DNA of 64,000 nt from Methylomonas methanica MC09 (GCF_000214665.1 NC_015572.1:2976001-3040000); one strand, 5' to 3'. Positions 16,203 to 24,835 are shown, counted from the stretch's first letter. Notes: generated from the letters alone by a model not told the origin. Program-made: numbers and translations.

Positions 16203-19049
16203 CTAAAACATATAACTCCATTTGGCAGACAAGGCACCTTCGCGTTCCAGCTGTACGCCGTTGACATTGTCCTGCAGCGGCTGTATCCACTCCACGCTAA
16301 AAGTATTGCCGGCCAAGTCGCCCCCCGGAATGGTGGCATTCAACCCCATGCCGATATCCCAGTATTTACCGCCGTGGTTGGCTGGCGTATCCATGGTACC
16401 GACAGGCACATGCAGACGATTGTATTCGCCGTGCAGCGAATCGTGGGTGGTATAAATGCCGCGTACCGTGCCGCCCAGCCAATCCAGAAACTGATAACTG
16501 CCCCAGGCGGTGGCCTGCAGCATGTCGCCCAATCTATAGCCGGATTCGTTGTGATTTTGCAGCCTTTTAATGCCCTGTATTTGCGCGCCCCAGCCCCAAT
16601 CATCGTGATGCCCGGTATAGGTCAGACTGGGGGTAAAATCCCAAGTGCCGCTGCCTAATTGCATGCCGTAATGGATAAAACCTAAATCGAAGCCATGGTT
16701 AGGCCTCAAATGAATGTCGACATCGCCTGTCGGCGCAGACACACCCAAACCCATGTGAACATGGTGCCGCTTGTCGTCGTACAACTTGACCAAAGCCGAG
16801 ATATTGGTATCGCCAATGCCTCCGGTCTGATGCTCATGGCCAGTGTGATTTAGAGCCGCCCCTGTTATTGAGGATGTGGCAGAAGGAATTTGACTTTGCG
16901 GTATACCGCCAAGCTGCCGCATATTCATGCTCATATCCATGAAGGTCGGCATCAGCATAAGGTTTAGCCAATCGGTCGGCGCATACATCACCATAAACAT
17001 ATGCATGTGCATAGTCATGTCGGTAGGCGTAACAAAGCACTGCGTACCCGCGCAATTAGGATTACGAGCTGCGTTATTAAGCGTGATAGCCGTATCGGCA
17101 ATCGGCTGACTACCTTGCAGCATATTCCCGGCTTGACGGTTATACATATATTGATAACCGATCATCCAGTCGTCAGCCATATCCAACATATGTCCGAACA
17201 TCAGACCTGCTGGTTGTGCGCCACCGTGCTGATGGTGACGATGGTGGTGGTGGTGGTGCCCCCCACTGGAATCAGCCAGACTGCGCCCAAGAGTATCCAA
17301 ATTGACTTTCAATGCCGCATTGGCGGAATAGGCGGAGAAATTCGCATAGCCGCCCTCGCCTCCGCCGCCCAATCTTAGGCCACCCTGATGGGTGTAATAT
17401 TCAAACCCCATCTCCAGGTTTAAGCCTTGGGCAAACTGCTTGTTGACAACAACGCCGCCGCTTAATGCGCCATAGGCGGATAAGCGGTGATCGCTGGAAA
17501 AATTCGGGTATTGGCGTACCAGATTACGGTAATCCGCTTCATTATTTACATTTCCCGAACCGGCATTTTTCAACACCAAAAACGGATGATAAAAATCCGC
17601 CGCGCTTTGGCTGTAATAACGAATGGTGGGCGTGACCGTCAATCCCCATGGAAGAGGTTGTACCCATTTGCCTTCAAAGGTGTGAGCATTGATACCCCAA
17701 TCATCGAAAAAATAGTTATATTTCAAATTCATCGCCGCATCCAGCGGCTCAACATGTTGCACATAGCGCAGATTCAGGTTCACCTGATTCCGTTTATTTG
17801 GCCGTTGTTCCGTGAATGCCGTAACCTGAGAGGTATATAAACCACGGTCTGCGTCAAAAGAATTAGGATCAACAAAAAAAACATACGTAGCTTTGTAAGG
17901 ATTTTCCATAAAGCCGCTACTATGCGTATACCCGACCCCTGCTTCGGCCAACGCACTCTTGCTCAAAACTTGCGTTAGACTGATATTAGTTGCAATATCC
18001 TCTCGCTTGCCGTGGAGTATCGCATTGCCACCGGATAATGGATCGACGAAGCGCTCTATATAACCACTGTCACCCTTGCCATTCAATTGATAGCCTATAG
18101 ACCCTAGATACGGCAACGAGTCATGATCCAGCAATGCGGACACCGTACTATTGGTATAACTTTGGCTAAAATTTAAGGTCGTCAGTTTATTGTTAAAGTC
18201 TAGCCGGCCGCCCCAATTAACAAAGCGCGATTCATAATCGTTTTCTACTGAAAGACCACCGCCTAAATCCACTGCAGCTTCGTCCCACTCATAGCTCAAT
18301 TTAAAATCCCCCTGCTTACGGGTTTCGGGCGAGGCCATGGTTAAGGTGTGAGTAAGTTGGTTAGCGGGTTGTTTATCAACTAGGGTATCGAAACTGGGAA
18401 CTGCAAGCCCATCTCTGCGCAACAAGACTGGATTAAATTGAGCGTCGAAAGCAAGGTCGAGACTGTTCAACTGCGGCGTTGCGCCTGTAATCGTTTGACC
18501 AATTTCAGCATCGCTATGCGAACCGTCGGATTGTAAAACGAATGGCTGATTTCCACCAAACGCAGCCGGAGCAGTAGCAACAGGCGTTGCTCCGGACCAA
18601 GTGTCTTCGGTGTAATTCGCAGTAAATTTCCAGCGGTCTCTTAATGTGGTTTTAGCTTGGGCATGAATAGTATCAACTGTAATAGGTGCGAACTGTCCAG
18701 GCAATTTTTTTACTACATTTTCACCGCCTATAAAGGAATCAGAGTTGACATTACCATTCAATGGCCCATAAATATCCCGTTTTGCTTCTTCATAGTGCCC
18801 ATACTGAATTGTCACTTCATCATCGGCCGCGTGAGCTAATGTCGGAGTCAATCCAGGTAAGAATAACGCTGCGGTAGTCAAAGCCTGTAAGGCGGGACTA
18901 ATTCGATTGGCATTAGAAGAGGACAAGTTGCTGGCTTGTTGAGGTTCAGTACTACCAGTGATCTGTAAAGAAAACATAGCGTTGCAACGGATCGAACTAT
19001 ATCGCCTTTTCGACTTTTCGTGAATAAGCGCAGCAATTGCAGCTTTCAT
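16203..19049 (-). CDS. DUF3570-type outer-membrane beta-barrel fused to a Met/His-rich second barrel-like domain
   Basis: A 948-residue outer-membrane protein. I place the start at the ATG at 19049 (MKAAIAALIHEKSK), 7 bp after the DUF4266 stop; the longer open frame from 19163 would overlap that gene. A hydrophobic export segment ends near THAHAADDE-like sequence (LTPTLAHAADDE). Residues about 80-575 look like DUF3570 (YGHYEEAKRDIYGP, many alternating strands). At about 595-610 is an almost pure histidine run. Beyond it, DMTMHMHMFMVMYAPTDWL and MPTFMDMSMNMRQ match the Met-rich 'MetA-pathway/transporter' barrel type often seen near metal genes, and the protein ends in an aromatic (WSYMF), as barrels do. 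It forms a block with the DUF4266 lipoprotein and TlpA protein. Confidence 0.75.
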   Translation of the reverse strand: MKAAIAALIHEKSKRRYSSIRCNAMFSLQITGSTEPQQASNLSSSNANRISPALQALTTAALFLPGLTPTLAHAADDEVTIQYGHYEEAKRDIYGPLNGNVNSDSFIGGENVVKKLPGQFAPITVDTIHAQAKTTLRDRWKFTANYTEDTWSGATPVATAPAAFGGNQPFVLQSDGSHSDAEIGQTITGATPQLNSLDLAFDAQFNPVLLRRDGLAVPSFDTLVDKQPANQLTHTLTMASPETRKQGDFKLSYEWDEAAVDLGGGLSVENDYESRFVNWGGRLDFNNKLTTLNFSQSYTNSTVSALLDHDSLPYLGSIGYQLNGKGDSGYIERFVDPLSGGNAILHGKREDIATNISLTQVLSKSALAEAGVGYTHSSGFMENPYKATYVFFVDPNSFDADRGLYTSQVTAFTEQRPNKRNQVNLNLRYVQHVEPLDAAMNLKYNYFFDDWGINAHTFEGKWVQPLPWGLTVTPTIRYYSQSAADFYHPFLVLKNAGSGNVNNEADYRNLVRQYPNFSSDHRLSAYGALSGGVVVNKQFAQGLNLEMGFEYYTHQGGLRLGGGGEGGYANFSAYSANAALKVNLDTLGRSLADSSGGHHHHHHRHHQHGGAQPAGLMFGHMLDMADDWMIGYQYMYNRQAGNMLQGSQPIADTAITLNNAARNPNCAGTQCFVTPTDMTMHMHMFMVMYAPTDWLNLMLMPTFMDMSMNMRQLGGIPQSQIPSATSSITGAALNHTGHEHQTGGIGDTNISALVKLYDDKRHHVHMGLGVSAPTGDVDIHLRPNHGFDLGFIHYGMQLGSGTWDFTPSLTYTGHHDDWGWGAQIQGIKRLQNHNESGYRLGDMLQATAWGSYQFLDWLGGTVRGIYTTHDSLHGEYNRLHVPVGTMDTPANHGGKYWDIGMGLNATIPGGDLAGNTFSVEWIQPLQDNVNGVQLEREGALSAKWSYMF

Positions 19050-19056
19050 AGGCTTA

Positions 19057-19269
19057 TCAATAGCAGCCACAACCGCCTCCCGCACCGGAACCACTGGTAG
19101 TGGCAGCCTCTCGGCTTCCGTAGACATGGCCGCGGAGCTCCGTTTGCAACGGATTCGGCTCAAGCGCCATTTGCGGCTTCGCTAGAGTACCACGTTCCCA
19201 GGGCGCGACCGAGCAACCGCCTTGCAAAAAGGCAGACAGCACCGCGACAATGATTAGCAGGTAATTCAT
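19057..19269 (-). CDS. DUF4266 small lipoprotein
   Basis: A 70-residue protein with a lipobox (LQGGC, Cys19). The family core follows: VAPWERGTLAKPQMALEPNP, then HVYGSREAATTSG, and the C-terminal glycine-cysteine tail GGGCGCY. The length and the terminal GGGCGC are typical of DUF4266. Its gene is 7 bp before the DUF3570-type gene, so they are co-translated. The family is known to me only as a constant neighbour of DUF3570; its biochemical role is unknown. The invariant Cys pair at the very C-terminus suggests metal or redox function, which is inference. Confidence 0.88.
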   Translation of the reverse strand: MNYLLIIVAVLSAFLQGGCSVAPWERGTLAKPQMALEPNPLQTELRGHVYGSREAATTSGSGAGGGCGCY

Positions 19270-19346
19270 GGCGTTATGCTCATATCAATTGATAAGCAAA
19301 AATATACAGTGGCTTAACTGAATGGTTTGAACTCACCTCGGTTACC

Positions 19347-19850
19347 TTAAGGTGACTCGTGCAAGAGTTCTTCCACTTGACTTCGCAGCGTTTCGACCTC
19401 GCTACCACGAAACCCTAAATGAACATAACGGACAATCCCTTTACGGTCGACCAAGTAAGTGGACGGCATGGCCTGAACATCGAATATCTTGGCGCATTGA
19501 CTTTCCTCATCACGCCCAAGTTGAAATGAAGCGGGTAAGTCTTGTAAAAAATGCTCGGCATCGGCAACATCTTCATCCACATTCACTGCAACAATGTGCA
19601 ACCCGTTCTGCTTTAACTGGTCGTGCAAGCTGTTCATAAAGGGAAAGGACTTAGCACAAGGACCACACCAGGAAGCCCAGAAATCGATATAAACCACCTG
19701 CCCACGCAGAGATTGAAAGTCGATCGGAACCTTGTTGGGATATGCAAATATTCGGCAAGCAGGTACCTTCTGCCCGACCTCCAAGGCATACGCCTCTGTC
19801 AACCAAAAGAATAAAAGCAGAAGGATTCGAATTAACAGCCGATATTTCAT
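19347..19850 (-). CDS. TlpA-like periplasmic thiol-disulfide oxidoreductase
   Basis: A 167-residue thioredoxin-fold protein. The N-terminus (MKYRLLIRILLLLFFWLTEAYA) is a signal peptide. The active site is WCGPC with cysteines 62 and 65 in DFWASWCGPCAKSFP, followed by LHIVAVNVDED and the cis-proline region AMPSTYLVDRKG. It probably keeps exported thiols reduced, for example the terminal cysteines of the DUF4266 lipoprotein whose gene is 77 bp downstream. The two genes and the DUF3570 gene run in the same direction and likely form one operon starting here. Confidence 0.88.
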   Translation of the reverse strand: MKYRLLIRILLLLFFWLTEAYALEVGQKVPACRIFAYPNKVPIDFQSLRGQVVYIDFWASWCGPCAKSFPFMNSLHDQLKQNGLHIVAVNVDEDVADAEHFLQDLPASFQLGRDEESQCAKIFDVQAMPSTYLVDRKGIVRYVHLGFRGSEVETLRSQVEELLHESP

Positions 19851-20197
19851 AGTGGATTATTATTGTGCGGGCAATTAATTTTGCAGATATTAAGATACAT
19901 GATGTGACTTGACCCAGCTAACAAAATACACCCACGCTAAGATATCAACGCGGACAAGCTACCAGTTCACAATTGCCGGCGGCCTACCTCACCTGTTATT
20001 TCTTTCAATTACACTCAAGAAAAAATGGCCGAGAATTATACCTTTAACTTGACGGTTTTTAGCAACTAAAAACCACTGAGTTTCGACTAAATTGGATCGG
20101 AAGCTAGATCAGAACAAACAAGGGCACACCGAAAAAACCAGACTGAATTATACAAAAGCTTGCTGCTCCGTTTGATCGAAACAGCAAGCCGATAAGA
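19851..20197. other. Intergenic region upstream of the TlpA-DUF4266-DUF3570 operon
   Basis: 347 bp with no gene seen. It contains the terminator of the preceding gene at its right edge and must hold the promoter of the operon starting at 19850. Confidence 0.5.
20150..20189 (-). terminator. Terminator of the small exported-protein gene
   Basis: GCTTGCTG (20158-20165) pairs with CAGCAAGC (20182-20189). Read on the minus strand the stem is followed by TTTTGTATAATT. It lies 9 bases past the stop of the gene ending at 20198. Confidence 0.75.
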
Positions 20198-20650
20198 TCA
20201 GTTATCTTGAATAGCCGAGCCCGGCGTGGTGGTTGGAGTGTGGTCGCCCGTAGCACTCTCACAATGGTACTCAATGTTGTATAATTGAGTTATAGGCTTG
20301 GTGTAATTCACGATCATCAAATAATCACCATTTCCACCATTTAGTTCGACCAACGGACTCATCGTACTGTCTCCACCAACCGGATCAACGGTAGTGATGG
20401 CGTTATTGCCTTTTACGATAACCAATGGCAACGAATTTTTATCGTTACTTCGATCCAAAATCTGTGCCGCCAAATGATGACTATCCCCCAATAAAGCGTC
20501 CCCACTACAGGTTACTTTCCAAACATCTGTGGCCGAAGCACCAAATGTTTGCCTCAATGTTTTAGTTGTCAAACTATGACCAAATGCTGTATTTACAGAC
20601 ATTATTGTCGATACAAATAAAAAAACGGAACTCGCTTTATTCAGTTTCAT
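20198..20650 (-). CDS. Small exported protein of unknown function
   Basis: A 150-residue protein with a signal peptide (MKLNKASSVFLFVSTIMSVNTAFG). The mature part has two cysteines (VTCSGD and YHCES) that could form a disulfide. Its pattern of short strands with the segments WKVTC, LVIVKG and YLMIVNYTK suggests a small beta-sandwich, and it ends with a Thr/Pro tail. I do not recognise the family. It has its own terminator and sits between the TlpA-DUF4266-DUF3570 operon and the HEAT-repeat gene, all on one strand, so it may belong to the same system. Confidence 0.6.
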   Translation of the reverse strand: MKLNKASSVFLFVSTIMSVNTAFGHSLTTKTLRQTFGASATDVWKVTCSGDALLGDSHHLAAQILDRSNDKNSLPLVIVKGNNAITTVDPVGGDSTMSPLVELNGGNGDYLMIVNYTKPITQLYNIEYHCESATGDHTPTTTPGSAIQDN

Positions 20651-20721
20651 ACTTAATTTCCTGATTTATATTAAATGTCTGATCCTCCGCCGATTAAAGC
20701 TGGAATCATTCAGTTGAACGC

Positions 20722-21582
20722 CTAATTTTCCAGCTCCTCGAGCCGGACTTTGGCCAATTGCCGTACAGCATTGTCACTATCCTGAGATGCCTGACGCAGT
20801 AACAAAGGTTCAACAGACAACTCAACAGCCCTTAAACGAACCGAGGCTACAGGATCATTGATCGCTTGATACAGTTCAGGAATGGCCGCGTCAGCCCCAT
20901 ACAATCTGACCCACCCACCTAAAGCCTGCTCGCGTACTAAAGCAGAGGCATCCTTTAAACCGTTGCTGAGCACATCATCTACATCGTCCGCGCCAGTTTC
21001 CGCCAAAGCATATAAAGCGTTACCCCGCTGCCGAGGGTCATTACTTCCAGCCTGCTCCCGCAGGCGCTGAATTTCCATTTCTCTGCCAAGTTTATCGCCT
21101 GAAACGACAACGTCAGGCTTTAAACATTCCAACGATGTTTTAGTTGCCGCGGTACTGCCGAGTATCCAAACCTCGCTGGGAACCCCTCCCTGCCTTGGGC
21201 CGAACACCAAGTTCACCGACTCACCCAGTAAGCACTTCAAGAGACTGGGCAGATTATCGGCGGCACAAGTAGCCGACACTGGCTTTTCCGCTGTAAGGCT
21301 ATGATGAATAATCACACCACTGTCAGCCTGCAACGTTTGCAGAATTGCAGGCAAAGCTACCTGCTCCGCCTGCAATTGCCAAGCACTTGGCCCGTGCCCA
21401 TGCCCATGCCGAACAAAAACGCGTCCGATAGACGATGCTTCCGCAGCTACGACCGGGACCGCAGTCAAACATGTCAACGCGACGCACTTCAGTTTATCCG
21501 AAACCGCTTTACCAATGAACCCAGCCAAAACAAGCTCTGTTGCAGCCTTAAACGATGTTATTTTTGCGACGCGACAACCCAC
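20722..21582 (-). CDS. STN-like plus HEAT-repeat protein
   Basis: A 286-residue protein. Residues about 65-145 (LQAEQVALPAILQTLQADSG ... SLLKCLLGESVNLVFG) resemble the STN domain found at the N-terminus of secretins and TonB receptors. Residues about 175-285 are HEAT-like helical repeats (RQRGNALYALAETG, LVREQALGGWVRLYG, SVRLRAVELSVEPLL, AVRQLAKVRLEELE). A hydrophobic stretch at 33-47 could be a signal sequence behind a long N-region; the annotated ATG overlaps the end of the upstream VPLPA-CTERM gene by 35 bp, and a TTG at codon 19 is an alternative start. Short His/Gly repeat HGHGHGP follows the signal. Likely a periplasmic scaffold; partner unknown. Confidence 0.65.
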   Translation of the reverse strand: MGCRVAKITSFKAATELVLAGFIGKAVSDKLKCVALTCLTAVPVVAAEASSIGRVFVRHGHGHGPSAWQLQAEQVALPAILQTLQADSGVIIHHSLTAEKPVSATCAADNLPSLLKCLLGESVNLVFGPRQGGVPSEVWILGSTAATKTSLECLKPDVVVSGDKLGREMEIQRLREQAGSNDPRQRGNALYALAETGADDVDDVLSNGLKDASALVREQALGGWVRLYGADAAIPELYQAINDPVASVRLRAVELSVEPLLLRQASQDSDNAVRQLAKVRLEELEN

Positions 21583-22252
21583 CTAAGCCGGCAACGGCAC
21601 TAGCAAACAACCAAACTGCACCCGGCAAAGGTACTGCAGAGACCGCTGCGACATCACCATCAACGAACACTTTGAAGGCGTGAGGCTGGGTTTTATCGCC
21701 GAAAGGAAACTCAGACCATCTTTCAAATCCTGGCAAACCTTCAACACCTACGTAACTAGGTATATCAACGTATCCTTCTTCGAAGGTTGTGCCAACGCCT
21801 TGTTCCGCATAACTCTGATACCATTGGCTTGAGTTAACCAGTAAATATGTGCCTTGCGTAAGATCCAAAACCTTACCCTCGTCCGAAACACCGGGACTAT
21901 TGGAGTCTTGAAAAACAAAACCGTTTTTAAGCGCAACCCCAAAATCATTCAAACCCGTAGTGTTATAGTCTAAAACTACATCGATAGCCGATTGGGCTCC
22001 ATCACCAAGCGCCTCAACATAATCGTAAAAACCGGTCGATTGATTATGCTTGAAAAGGGTCAAATGATTATCCAAACCATTCGTCAAAGTATCCGACCAC
22101 ATGCTCACCGAGCTATCGCTTAGCACGTCGAAACGAAATTCCTGTAGATCGAAGTCGCCGAAAAACGTGTCGTCAAACTCCAACTGCGCCGCTTGCGCGG
22201 AGCCGATTGACATGCCCAGCAAAGCTACTGCCGCAAATTGCTTAATTTTCAT
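21548..22252 (-). CDS. Exported VPLPA-CTERM protein
   Basis: A 234-residue secreted protein starting at the ATG at 22252 (MKIKQFAAVALLGMSIGSAQA), which has GGAG eight bases upstream; the longer frame from 22309 lacks a site. The mature part is rich in Asp, Phe and Tyr, beginning AQLEFDDTFFGDFDLQEFRFDV, and the C-terminus is VPLPGAVWLFASAVAGLGG followed by SRRK, the textbook VPLPA sorting tail. The body resembles generic FxDxY PEP-CTERM folds but not the other members in this window. It overlaps the STN/HEAT gene by 35 bp and is probably translated from the same message. Function unknown. Confidence 0.83.
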   Translation of the reverse strand: MKIKQFAAVALLGMSIGSAQAAQLEFDDTFFGDFDLQEFRFDVLSDSSVSMWSDTLTNGLDNHLTLFKHNQSTGFYDYVEALGDGAQSAIDVVLDYNTTGLNDFGVALKNGFVFQDSNSPGVSDEGKVLDLTQGTYLLVNSSQWYQSYAEQGVGTTFEEGYVDIPSYVGVEGLPGFERWSEFPFGDKTQPHAFKVFVDGDVAAVSAVPLPGAVWLFASAVAGLGGLSRRKNNIV

Positions 22253-22735
22253 ACTGTCTCCATAAATTAAAAAAACCAAAACCAACCCTGTCTCAATGTT
22301 GACGCACATAATAGTGCAACATCCAAGCCATTCAATAGCATTATCTATAATAGCTTATAATAATCAATTATTTGCACATTAAACGGAATGCTAATTATAT
22401 CTTTATTTGACGAATTTCCTACCAAACCACGCACTTATTTCTATAAAAAATCGGCATATAACATAGGTTAATTGCGTTATATAACATAGTTCATTAACTA
22501 GCAATCTAACACTATTAGTCCGCCGACTCTTTATTCATTGCTTTCTATCAAGATAAAACCACCCACCCGGCAAATTGTTACATTGATCCGTCCTGATTAT
22601 GACGAATCTGCAACTTCTGCCCTGTGAAGGCAACCCTACTTGATCGGCGTCTCGAATTGGCTTAGTCTTTAAACAAAGATTATTACCCCATCGGCTTTCG
22701 GCTCCCTTTTACACCTCGGCACCTGTCATTAGGCT
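22253..22735. other. AT-rich intergenic control region
   Basis: 483 bp, clearly more AT-rich than its surroundings and without a gene. It contains the direct repeats listed at 22457-22489 and separates the minus-strand block from the plus-strand apbE-like gene. Confidence 0.55.
22457..22489. repeat. Direct repeat TATAACATAG, two copies 23 bp apart
   Basis: TATAACATAG occurs at 22457-22466 and 22480-22489, each followed by a similar GTTAATT / TTCATTAA stretch. A spacing of about two helical turns puts both copies on one DNA face, as for a tandem operator about 210 bp upstream of the VPLPA-CTERM start at 22252. Confidence 0.5.
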
Positions 22736-23644
22736 TTGAACGCACTCAACCGGCAACACTTTCATTTCAATTTCAAAGCCATGGGTACGCCGTGCGATTT
22801 GCAATTGTTTGCACCCGACCCCGCCACCGCGCAAAAAGTCGCCGACTTGGCCATTCAGGATATTCAACGACTGGAACGGAAATATTCCCGTTACCGGGAC
22901 GACAGCCTGTTATCGGATATCAACCGGGTTGCAGACCAAGGCGGCAGCATCGCGGTGGACGAAGAAACCGCCGGTTTGCTTCATTACGCTGACGCCTGCC
23001 ACCAACAAAGCGACGGCCTGTTCGACATTAGCTCCGGGTTGTTACGCAAAGCCTGGCGTTTCGATAAAGGTCAATTGCCGGAGCAAACATTGATTGCGTC
23101 ACTGCTGGAACGGGTGGGCTGGGAGAAAGTACGCTGGTCGCCGCCTGAATTGACGTTTTTAGTGCCGAACATGGAGCTGGACTTTGGCGGCATCGTCAAG
23201 GAATACGCGGCCGACCGGGTGGCTACACTATGCCGGCAAGCCGGTTGCCGGCATGGCTTGGTGAATTTGGGCGGGGATGTAAAGATCATTGGCCCGCGCA
23301 TGGACGGCCAACCCTGGCGGATCGGTATCGCTCACCCGCGCAACAAAAATGCCTTGTTGGAAAGCCTGGCTCTGCATCAGGGCGCGGTGGCCAGCAGCGG
23401 GGATTATGAACGCTGCATTATCATAGACGGAAAACGCTACAGCCACGTGCTGAATCCGAAAACCGGCTGGCCGGTCGGCCACTTGACTTCGGTCACCGTG
23501 ATCAGCGACCACTGCGTGATTGCCGGCAGTGCGTCCACTATTGCCATGCTCAAGGAAGTTCAAGGTCCGGTTTGGCTGAAAGATTTAGGCTTGCCGCATA
23601 TCTGGACGGATATTCAGGGTCGGCAAGGCGGCTCGATAACATAA
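22736..23644 (+). CDS. ApbE-family FAD:protein FMN transferase, divergent variant
   Basis: A 302-residue protein of the ApbE family, which attaches FMN from FAD to a threonine of exported redox proteins. Family blocks are F-KAMGTPCDLQLF (13-25), LDFGGIVKEYAADRV (148-162), GLVNLGGDVKIIG (174-186), ASSGDYERC (219-227) and YSHVLNPKTGWPV (235-247). A stop codon lies one codon upstream of the TTG at 22736, so TTG is the only start that keeps the AMGT block. There is no signal peptide, unlike many ApbE proteins. The usual KGYA reads KEYA, and the usual metal-binding Asp of the ADALST block is Gly264 (VIAGSASTIAML). I know this family as a frequent neighbour of DUF4266/DUF3570 genes. It may be a divergent subfamily rather than inactive. 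Confidence 0.82.
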   Translation: MNALNRQHFHFNFKAMGTPCDLQLFAPDPATAQKVADLAIQDIQRLERKYSRYRDDSLLSDINRVADQGGSIAVDEETAGLLHYADACHQQSDGLFDISSGLLRKAWRFDKGQLPEQTLIASLLERVGWEKVRWSPPELTFLVPNMELDFGGIVKEYAADRVATLCRQAGCRHGLVNLGGDVKIIGPRMDGQPWRIGIAHPRNKNALLESLALHQGAVASSGDYERCIIIDGKRYSHVLNPKTGWPVGHLTSVTVISDHCVIAGSASTIAMLKEVQGPVWLKDLGLPHIWTDIQGRQGGSIT

Positions 23645-23673
23645 ATCCGATCGGCAGTAAAAAACCACTCCGC

Positions 23674-23704
23674 TGGCGTGCAAACCCAGGTTTGTACTCC
23701 GCCA
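23674..23704. terminator. Hairpin between convergent apbE-like and mdh genes
   Basis: CAAACC-CA-GGTTTG (23681-23694) is enclosed by TGGCG (23674-23678) and CGCCA (23700-23704). It has no long T-run on either side, so it is a possible bidirectional terminator of moderate strength. Confidence 0.45.
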
Positions 23705-23717
23705 AGTCAATCTCGGG

Positions 23718-24695
23718 TCATAATAAATGCTTGACCGCCTGCCGTTCTTCAACCAACTCGGCCTCGTTCCTGCGCAATCTTTCCAGACTGAATTCGTTCA
23801 TATCCAACCCTTTTACGATATGGTAATGCCCGTCGGATACGGTGACCGGAAAGGAAAACACTAGGCCGGACTCGATACCATAACTGCCGTCGGAAGGCAC
23901 AGCCATGCTGACCCAGTCGCCTTCGTCCGTGCCGTGTATCCAGGTAGACATATGCATGATTGCAGCATTGGCGGCCGAGGCCGCACTGGATTGACCGCGG
24001 GCTTTAATTACTTCAGCCCCCCGGTATTGCACGGTCGGCATAAATTCGTCAACAAACCAGTCTTGTTCAACCAAATCCAATGCGGGGCGCCCTTTAACCA
24101 AAGCATTATGCAGGTCGGGATATTGCATGCAGGAATGATTGCCCCACACCGTCATATTTCGAATATCCCGGGTGGGTACGCCGCATTTTTGCGCCAACTG
24201 ACTGACGGCACGGGTATGATCCAGCATGGTCATGGCCGCGAAACATTCCGGCGCCAAATCCGGGGCATGATTTATCGCCAAATAGGCGTTGGTATTGGCG
24301 GGGTTGCCGGTCACCAAAACCTTGACGTTGCGGTTGGCAACTTCATTCAAAGCTTGGCCCTGCACCAAAAAAATCTCGGCGTTTTGGGAGAGTAAATCGC
24401 TTCTAAGCATGCCTTGCTTGCGGGGTTTTGCGCCGACCAAAAAGGCATAATCGATGTTATCGAAGGCGACTTTCGGATCGTCGGTAATGATGACTTTATG
24501 CAGCAGCGGGAATGCGCAATCGTGCAATTCCATCACCACGCCCCGCAACACCTCCAAGGCCGGCGTAATTTCCAGCAAGCGCAATACGATGGGCTGGTCC
24601 GGACCTAATAAATCACCTGCCGCCAACCTGAATAACAATGAATAACTAATCTGGCCTGCGGCACCTGTTACAGCAATATCGACGGGTGTTTTCAT
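23718..24695 (-). CDS. mdh: Malate dehydrogenase
   Basis: NAD-dependent malate dehydrogenase of the cytosolic (dimeric) type, 325 residues. In the serine cycle it reduces oxaloacetate to malate ahead of malate thiokinase and malyl-CoA lyase. The start is the ATG at 24695 ([15 protein letters not shown]) with AGGAAG five bases upstream; the 22 extra codons in the open frame are not needed. Motifs are [15 protein letters not shown] (nucleotide loop), [10 protein letters not shown] (catalytic Asn), [13 protein letters not shown] (catalytic His) and [17 protein letters not shown]. It is divergent from the mtdA-gckA-glyA operon, with a shared palindromic region between them. Confidence 0.93.
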   Translation of the reverse strand: MKTPVDIAVTGAAGQISYSLLFRLAAGDLLGPDQPIVLRLLEITPALEVLRGVVMELHDCAFPLLHKVIITDDPKVAFDNIDYAFLVGAKPRKQGMLRSDLLSQNAEIFLVQGQALNEVANRNVKVLVTGNPANTNAYLAINHAPDLAPECFAAMTMLDHTRAVSQLAQKCGVPTRDIRNMTVWGNHSCMQYPDLHNALVKGRPALDLVEQDWFVDEFMPTVQYRGAEVIKARGQSSAASAANAAIMHMSTWIHGTDEGDWVSMAVPSDGSYGIESGLVFSFPVTVSDGHYHIVKGLDMNEFSLERLRRNEAELVEERQAVKHLL

Positions 24696-24802
24696 AGCTT
24701 CCTTAGAGTCTGGGAGCGTGTTCTCGTGAACGGCACAGCGGGATTGTGACCGTTGTTGCACACTCTTTAAATTTAAGCGAACAATAGCACATCCCCGAAT
24801 TT

Positions 24803-24835
24803 ATCCAACCGTATTGGATTATAAAGCGGTTGGAT
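24803..24835. promoter_or_regulatory. Candidate operator between mdh and mtdA
   Basis: ATCCAACCG (24803-24811) and CGGTTGGAT (24827-24835) are perfect inverted arms around a 15-base centre, which itself holds a third TTGGATTA half-site. A TATAAT hexamer at 24847-24852, 42 bp before the mtdA ATG, could be its -10 box. The geometry suits a LysR-type regulator such as the QscR protein known from Methylobacterium serine-cycle genes, but the protein is not identified here. Confidence 0.55.

Noticed and set aside
17217..17270. Histidine run as a cloning tag or sequencing artefact
   Set aside because: It is irregular (interrupted by Arg and Gln), lies in mid-protein and is coded by mixed context, so it is taken as natural.
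19050..19163. Longer start for the DUF3570-type gene at 19163
   Set aside because: It would overlap most of the DUF4266 gene in another frame and adds an arginine-rich stretch before the export signal; the ATG at 19049 follows the DUF4266 stop directly.
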